Position numbers and translations under genes: made by a program
Assembly (NCBI GenBank): GCA_017399535.1
Contig: JAFQBX010000018.1
Span: 62,001 to 126,000 of the forward strand
Direction of reading: 5' to 3'
From: Clostridia bacterium
Lineage (GTDB): Bacteria; Bacillota; Clostridia; Oscillospirales; Acutalibacteraceae
DNA length: 64,000 bases
In this document: positions 60,588-64,000 of the stretch, piece after piece
Layout of the letters: each line of letters begins with the position of its first letter
Position numbering within the stretch: the stretch's first letter is position 1
Notes under the pieces: generated by a model
The model's database searches: none
Told to the model about the DNA's origin: nothing
Seen by the model: only the letters and a program-made list of their open reading frames with translations

Positions 60588-60620
60588 AAAAAAATCACCC
60601 GACTTTTTTCAGTCGGGTGA
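60588..60620 (-). terminator. Terminator of tsf
   Basis: TCACCCGACT with AGTCGGGTGA (10 bp), loop of six, followed on the minus strand by TTTTTTT. It ends 12 bases after the tsf stop. Confidence 0.88.
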
Positions 60621-60632
60621 AAATGAGTTAAA

Positions 60633-61547
60633 TTATTTTACCATGCTGGCAACTTCGTCAGCAAAATTGTCGTTTCTCTTTTCGAGACCTTCGCCCTTTT
60701 CAAGACGAGCGAACTTAACAAGCTTGATTTCGCCGCCGAGCTTCTTAGCTTCAGCTTCGATGTATGCGCCAACCTTGAAATCGCCATTCTTAACGAATTC
60801 CTGCTCGATAAGACAAACTTCTGAGAAGAACTTGCCGAGCTTACCTTCAACGATTTTAGCAAGAACCTGCTCGGGCTTGTTAGCCATCTTAGGATCTTCC
60901 TTCATCTGAGAAATCATGATGCCCTTTTCATGCTCGATAGCATCGGCAGGAACAGAGTCACGATCGAGGTAAGTGGGGTTAACAGCAGCAATCTGCATAG
61001 CAATGTCCTTTGCGAGAGTCTTAAACTCTTCGGTAGCTGCGATTTCGGGAGTAGTCTCGAAATTAACAAGAACACCGATTTTACCGCCGCCGTGAACGTA
61101 TGAGCCAACAACGCCTTCGTAACGTTCAAAACGTCTGATCTTGATATTTTCGCGAACTGCAAGGAAAAGATCCTGAACAGCTTCGTTAACAGTCTTGCCA
61201 TCAAGAGTGCAGTTTCCGAGAGCTTCTACGTCGGCAGGATTCTGCTCAGCTACAACCTGAGCAACCTTCTTTGTGAGATCCTTGAAAAGATCGCCACCTG
61301 CTACGAAGTCGGTTTCTGCGTTAATTTCAACAGCTGCAGCTACGCCGTCAGCTTCGTATACAAGAACAGCACCTTCTGCTGCAATACGAGTTGATTTCTT
61401 TGCCTGCTGAGCGAGTCCCTTTTCTCTAAGGAAGTCAACAGCTTTGTCCATATCGCCATCACATTCGGTGAGAGCTTTTTTACAATCCATCATTCCGCAT
61501 CCGGTTTTTTCACGGAGTGCCTGTACATCTTTAGCTGTAAATGCCAT
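60633..61547 (-). CDS. tsf: Translation elongation factor Ts
   Basis: 304-residue EF-Ts, nucleotide exchange factor for EF-Tu. FTAKDVQALREKTGCGMMDC and KKALTECDGDMDKAVDFLREKG form the N-terminal UBA-like domain; EINAETDFVAGG starts the dimerisation core with TDF contacting EF-Tu. ATG at 61547 has GGAGG ahead; an earlier ATG at 61562 would sit on it. Strong codon bias. Confidence 0.97.
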   Translation of the reverse strand: MAFTAKDVQALREKTGCGMMDCKKALTECDGDMDKAVDFLREKGLAQQAKKSTRIAAEGAVLVYEADGVAAAVEINAETDFVAGGDLFKDLTKKVAQVVAEQNPADVEALGNCTLDGKTVNEAVQDLFLAVRENIKIRRFERYEGVVGSYVHGGGKIGVLVNFETTPEIAATEEFKTLAKDIAMQIAAVNPTYLDRDSVPADAIEHEKGIMISQMKEDPKMANKPEQVLAKIVEGKLGKFFSEVCLIEQEFVKNGDFKVGAYIEAEAKKLGGEIKLVKFARLEKGEGLEKRNDNFADEVASMVK

Positions 61548-61574
61548 TTTATATTCCTCCAATATTTATAATGT

Positions 61575-61618
61575 TGTAAAAAAAGAAATCAGTGCTCGCC
61601 CGCTCCGGGCGAGCACTG
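61575..61618 (-). terminator. Strong hairpin terminator/attenuator between rpsB and tsf
   Basis: 13-bp perfect GC-rich stem CAGTGCTCGCCCG with its complement around GAG, followed on the minus strand by ATTTCTTTTTTT. It will lower tsf expression relative to rpsB unless tsf has its own promoter, which I did not find. Confidence 0.85.
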
Positions 61619-61632
61619 TAAATTTTAAAAAA

Positions 61633-62376
61633 TTATTCAGCGTCGGTTGCTTCTTCTGCTTCTTCTGTTTCTTCGATAGCAGCAGAGCCCTGTTCGCCCT
61701 GGCGACCTTCGATAACTGCTGATGCCATAGCAGAAGCGATAAGCTTAACCGCACGGATAGCGTCATCGTTACCGGGAATTACGTAATCGATTTCATCAGG
61801 ATCACAGTTGGTATCAACAATAGCAACGATCGGAATACCGAGCTTCTTTGCTTCAGCAACAGCGATTCTTTCTTTTCTCGGGTCAACGATAAAGAGTGCA
61901 CCTGGAAGCTCCTTCATATCCTGGATACCGCCGAGGAACTTTTCGAGCTTTTCGATTTCGAGCTTGAGCTTGATAACTTCCTTTTTGGGAAGAAGTTCGA
62001 ATGTGCCGTCTTCTTCCATTTTGCGAAGCTGGTTAAGTCTTCTGATTCTGAGCTTGATGGTGGTGAAGTTGGTCATCATACCGCCAAGCCAACGAGCGTT
62101 AACGAAGGGCATTTCGCAACGGATAGCTTCTTCCTTAACTGAATCCTGGGCCTGCTTCTTTGTTCCTACGAAAAGGATTGACTTTCCTTCCATAGAAAGG
62201 TCGCGTACGAAATTGTACGCAGTTTCGAGATACTTAACGGTCTTCTGCAAGTCGATGATGTAGATACCGTTACGTTCAGCGAAAATGTACTCAGCCATTT
62301 TCGGGTTCCAGCGTCTTGTCTGATGGCCGAAATGTACGCCTGCTTCAAGAAGCTGTTTCATTGAGATTACTGACAT
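61633..62376 (-). CDS. rpsB: 30S ribosomal protein S2
   Basis: 247 residues. [26 protein letters not shown] is the S2 N-terminus, [20 protein letters not shown] the next block, and [28 protein letters not shown] near the end. The last 20 residues are an Ala/Glu-rich tail ([16 protein letters not shown]). SD AAAGGAGG. Codon use is highly biased. Confidence 0.98.
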   Translation of the reverse strand: MSVISMKQLLEAGVHFGHQTRRWNPKMAEYIFAERNGIYIIDLQKTVKYLETAYNFVRDLSMEGKSILFVGTKKQAQDSVKEEAIRCEMPFVNARWLGGMMTNFTTIKLRIRRLNQLRKMEEDGTFELLPKKEVIKLKLEIEKLEKFLGGIQDMKELPGALFIVDPRKERIAVAEAKKLGIPIVAIVDTNCDPDEIDYVIPGNDDAIRAVKLIASAMASAVIEGRQGEQGSAAIEETEEAEEATDAE

Positions 62377-62408
62377 TTTTAATATCCTCCTTTGGTTTTT
62401 ACGCCTCC

Positions 62409-62486
62409 GCCAAAATCAACTTTATCGACCACCCTAAAAGGCACCATTCGATAAATCATTTGGCGTGTGTATTTTGGCACCGAATC
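62409..62486 (-). ncRNA. Structured rpsB mRNA leader (possible S2 autoregulatory element)
   Basis: About 105-base untranslated region. Outer helix pairs 62471-62478 with 62409-62416 (GCCAAAAT/ATTTTGGC), and a nested helix pairs 62448-62455 with 62421-62428 (TTTATCGA/TCGATAAA). S2 is known to repress its own operon through leader RNA in other bacteria; I do not know whether this fold matches a described Firmicute class. Confidence 0.5.
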
Positions 62487-62515
62487 ATTTTATCACAGGT
62501 TGTCAAAAAAATCAA
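62487..62515 (-). promoter_or_regulatory. Promoter of rpsB
   Basis: TTGATT (62515-62510), 17 bases, TAAAAT (62492-62487) on the minus strand. An alternative TTGACA inside the spacer has no -10 at a proper distance. Confidence 0.65.
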
Positions 62516-62534
62516 GTAATTTTTATATAATTTT

Positions 62535-62822
62535 CTATTTTCCGAAAATTCGATTTATTACGCGCTTTTTGGGCGGCATAAAACCGCCCTGACACCTTAC
62601 TAAAATAGTGTCCTCACCTATTATTTCAATCTCATTCCAAGGAATTATACAATCATCACACCGACCGAGTAATCCAAAGCATTTCAGCCGTCCAAATACG
62701 ACGATAGCAATAACTCTTGCCGTCACTGTGTCTACCTCCACGTCGCCAACGCAGCCCAAAATCGCCCCGTTATGAAGGCACACAACCTCTTTATTACGTA
62801 AATCTTGAATTCGACAATTCAC
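62535..62822 (-). CDS. ylmC: YlmC/YmxH-family sporulation protein (PRC-barrel)
   Basis: 95-residue PRC-barrel protein. CRIQDLRNKEVVCLHNGAILG, DVEVDTVTARVIAIVVFG, then GLLGRCDDCIIPWNEIEIIGEDTILV are the conserved segments of YlmC/YmxH, expressed during sporulation with unknown function. Start is GTG at 62822 with GGGGGAG 9 bases ahead. A possible sigma-G promoter overlaps the end of rpoD just upstream. Confidence 0.88.
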   Translation of the reverse strand: MNCRIQDLRNKEVVCLHNGAILGCVGDVEVDTVTARVIAIVVFGRLKCFGLLGRCDDCIIPWNEIEIIGEDTILVRCQGGFMPPKKRVINRIFGK

Positions 62823-62846
62823 AAAAAATCACTCCCCCACATTTTT

Positions 62847-62874
62847 TATTATGCAAGGGAGCGAGTAATAATTC
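62847..62874 (-). promoter_or_regulatory. Possible sigma-G promoter of ylmC
   Basis: GAATT (62874-62870), 16 bases, CATAATA (62853-62847) on the minus strand. The -10 fits the sigma-G CATWHTA fully; the -35 fits GYATR only in part. The same stretch can form a weak hairpin with a T-run, a candidate rpoD terminator. Confidence 0.35.
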
Positions 62875-62876
62875 AT

Positions 62877-63938
62877 TTATTTATCTCTGAATTTGCTGCT
62901 GCGAACGGGATGACGAAGCTTTCTGAGTGCCTTTGCTTCAATCTGTCTGATACGCTCACGGGTAACGTTGAACTGGAGTCCAACCTGCTCGAGAGTGTGA
63001 CAACGTCCATCTTCGAGTCCGAAACGAAGTCTGATAACCGCTTCCTCACGCGGAGTGAGAGTTTTAAGAACGCTGTCGATATCTTCGTTAGTAATTGTTT
63101 TAAGCGCGGCTTCGTCAGGAGCAAGTGCATCTTCATCCCTGATAAAATCCATCAGTCGACTATCTTCCTCAGGGCCGATGGGAGTTTCCATAGAAACGGT
63201 TTCCTGAGCAACTCGCATAATCTCGCGTACACGTTCAATCGGCAAATCCATCGCTTCAGCAATCTGTTCCTCTGTTGGTTCACGTCCGTTTTCGTGTAAA
63301 AGCTGACTCTGCGCCTTTTTAAGCCGGTTAATTGTTTCGACCATGTGGACGGGAATACGAATTGTTCTCGCCTGGTCAGCAATCGCGCGGGTGATTGCCT
63401 GTCTGATCCACCATGTTGCGTATGTCGAGAACTTAAATCCCTTTGTATAATCAAATTTTTCAACCGCCTTAATCAAGCCGACGTTACCCTCTTGAATAAG
63501 GTCGAGGAAGTACATACCGCGTCCGACGTATCTCTTTGCAATGCTTACAACGAGTCGGAGATTGGCCTCGGCAAGTCGCTTTTTCGCCTTTTCGTCGCCT
63601 TCAATAATCTTCTTTGCGAGTTCAATTTCGTCCTCGGAAGAAAGGAGCTGAACGCGACCGATTTCCTTCAAATAAAGTTTAACAGGGTCATCGAGCGAAA
63701 CCGAGTCAACCGTAGCAAGACTTTCAATCGAATCATCAATTTCCTCATTTTCAACCTCGTTATCGAGTTCTTCGAGGTCCTCGGCAGTAGGTTCATCGCC
63801 CATAACATCAATATCAGCTACGGGAGGAAATTCCTCGATCTCGTTATCGGTAGCAATACTTGCACTGATGCTGTTAATATCATAATTTTCGGTCATCTCG
63901 GAATTATTGTCGTATCCCATTTCTGAATGCTTGTTCAT
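62877..63938 (-). CDS. rpoD: RNA polymerase primary sigma factor (sigma-A)
   Basis: 353 residues. A short acidic N-terminal region (about 1-75) is followed by [17 protein letters not shown] (region 1.2), [20 protein letters not shown] and [19 protein letters not shown] (region 2), [20 protein letters not shown] (2.3-2.4, -10 recognition), region 3, and the 4.2 helix-turn-helix [20 protein letters not shown]. This matches the TTGACA/TATAAT-like promoters seen across the window. Overlaps the dnaG stop (ATGA). Confidence 0.98.
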   Translation of the reverse strand: MNKHSEMGYDNNSEMTENYDINSISASIATDNEIEEFPPVADIDVMGDEPTAEDLEELDNEVENEEIDDSIESLATVDSVSLDDPVKLYLKEIGRVQLLSSEDEIELAKKIIEGDEKAKKRLAEANLRLVVSIAKRYVGRGMYFLDLIQEGNVGLIKAVEKFDYTKGFKFSTYATWWIRQAITRAIADQARTIRIPVHMVETINRLKKAQSQLLHENGREPTEEQIAEAMDLPIERVREIMRVAQETVSMETPIGPEEDSRLMDFIRDEDALAPDEAALKTITNEDIDSVLKTLTPREEAVIRLRFGLEDGRCHTLEQVGLQFNVTRERIRQIEAKALRKLRHPVRSSKFRDK

Positions 63939-64000
63939 TTTTTACTCCCTCTTTTTATATCTGTAATTTTTTTAATCGTTTCTGCCCAATTTTCCTCATT
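63935..64000 (-). CDS. dnaG: C-terminal end of an upstream gene, probably DNA primase
   Basis: Twenty-one codons plus a TGA that overlaps the rpoD ATG. The peptide [20 protein letters not shown] is too short for identification by itself, but dnaG directly upstream of rpoD is nearly universal in Firmicutes and the helical, basic end fits the helicase-binding tail. The gene enters from beyond the right edge. Confidence 0.55.
   Translation of the reverse strand, partial: NEENWAETIKKITDIKRGSKK

Noticed and set aside
1-64000. CRISPR arrays, tRNA genes, rRNA genes, IS elements or prophage genes
   Set aside because: No regularly spaced repeats, tRNA cloverleaf-like sequences, transposase, integrase or phage structural genes were seen.

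Overview
The window looks like a chromosome segment of a spore-forming, strictly anaerobic, fermentative member of the Clostridia, of a gut Oscillospiraceae/Ruminococcaceae-like kind. The evidence is the complete spoIIIA operon, spo0A, spoIVB and a ylmC/ymxH sporulation gene; Gram-positive PolC; two [FeFe]-hydrogenase proteins; a bacterial type A RNase P RNA; and the Firmicute order rpsB-tsf-pyrH-frr-uppS-cdsA-dxr-rseP-ispG-polC. The DNA is moderately AT-rich. I saw no rRNA, tRNA, CRISPR array, prophage or insertion sequence, and no gene-free stretch over 300 bases except the one holding rnpB.

Layout. 1-4.3 kb (minus): housekeeping operon nusB / TsaD-like paralogue / xseA / xseB / ispA / dxs (cut by the left edge), preceded by a yqhY-like Asp23 gene. 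4.7-9.2 kb (minus): spoIIIAA-AH, from a sigma-E-type promoter that overlaps the sigma-A promoter of a divergent DivIVA-like gene. 9.7-12.1 kb (plus): pyrR and a uracil permease behind a PyrR-type attenuator. 12.1-16.7 kb (minus): a lone fumarase beta subunit, spo0A, a GH20 glycosidase with an in-frame TAG near its end, and spoIVB. 16.8-22.4 kb (minus): xpt plus a BMP-type nucleoside ABC transporter. 22.6-23.7 kb: a TIM-barrel protein and a small two-helix membrane protein. 23.7-27.35 kb (minus): a six-gene operon built around a putative H2- or redox-sensing [FeFe]-hydrogenase homologue. 27.5-33.5 kb (plus): gltX, glnS, murA, yycJ, rlmH. 33.6-38.9 kb (plus): the NAD(P)-linked hydrogenase operon with a structured leader and an embedded orphan ATPase. 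39-42.3 kb (plus): a glycosyltransferase, a DnaD-like and a DnaI-like replication-initiation pair, and rnpB. 42.3-44.5 kb (minus): a lipoprotein and pncB. 44.6-50 kb (plus): a small XRE regulator, aconitase, isocitrate dehydrogenase and asparagine synthetase. 50-64 kb (minus): polC back through the MEP/undecaprenyl genes to rpsB, then ylmC, rpoD and the tail of dnaG.

How it fits together. Isoprenoid and envelope supply (dxs, dxr, ispG, ispA, uppS, cdsA, murA) sits with replication and translation genes. Aconitase and isocitrate dehydrogenase form an oxidative half-TCA branch to 2-oxoglutarate, and asnB continues nitrogen assimilation. Reducing power is probably vented as H2 by HndABCD. The operon at 23.7-27.4 kb carries a hydrogenase-like protein with an altered active-site pocket next to an anti-sigma-type ATPase, two DRTGG proteins and a PHP phosphoesterase. 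It is the best candidate here for a poorly described system: a hydrogen or redox sensor with its own signalling partners. Other points of note are a 20-bp perfect-arm palindrome inside the aconitase promoter, a low-GC insertion of about 80 residues in the uracil permease, and reciprocal L1-motif substitutions in the two hydrogenases.
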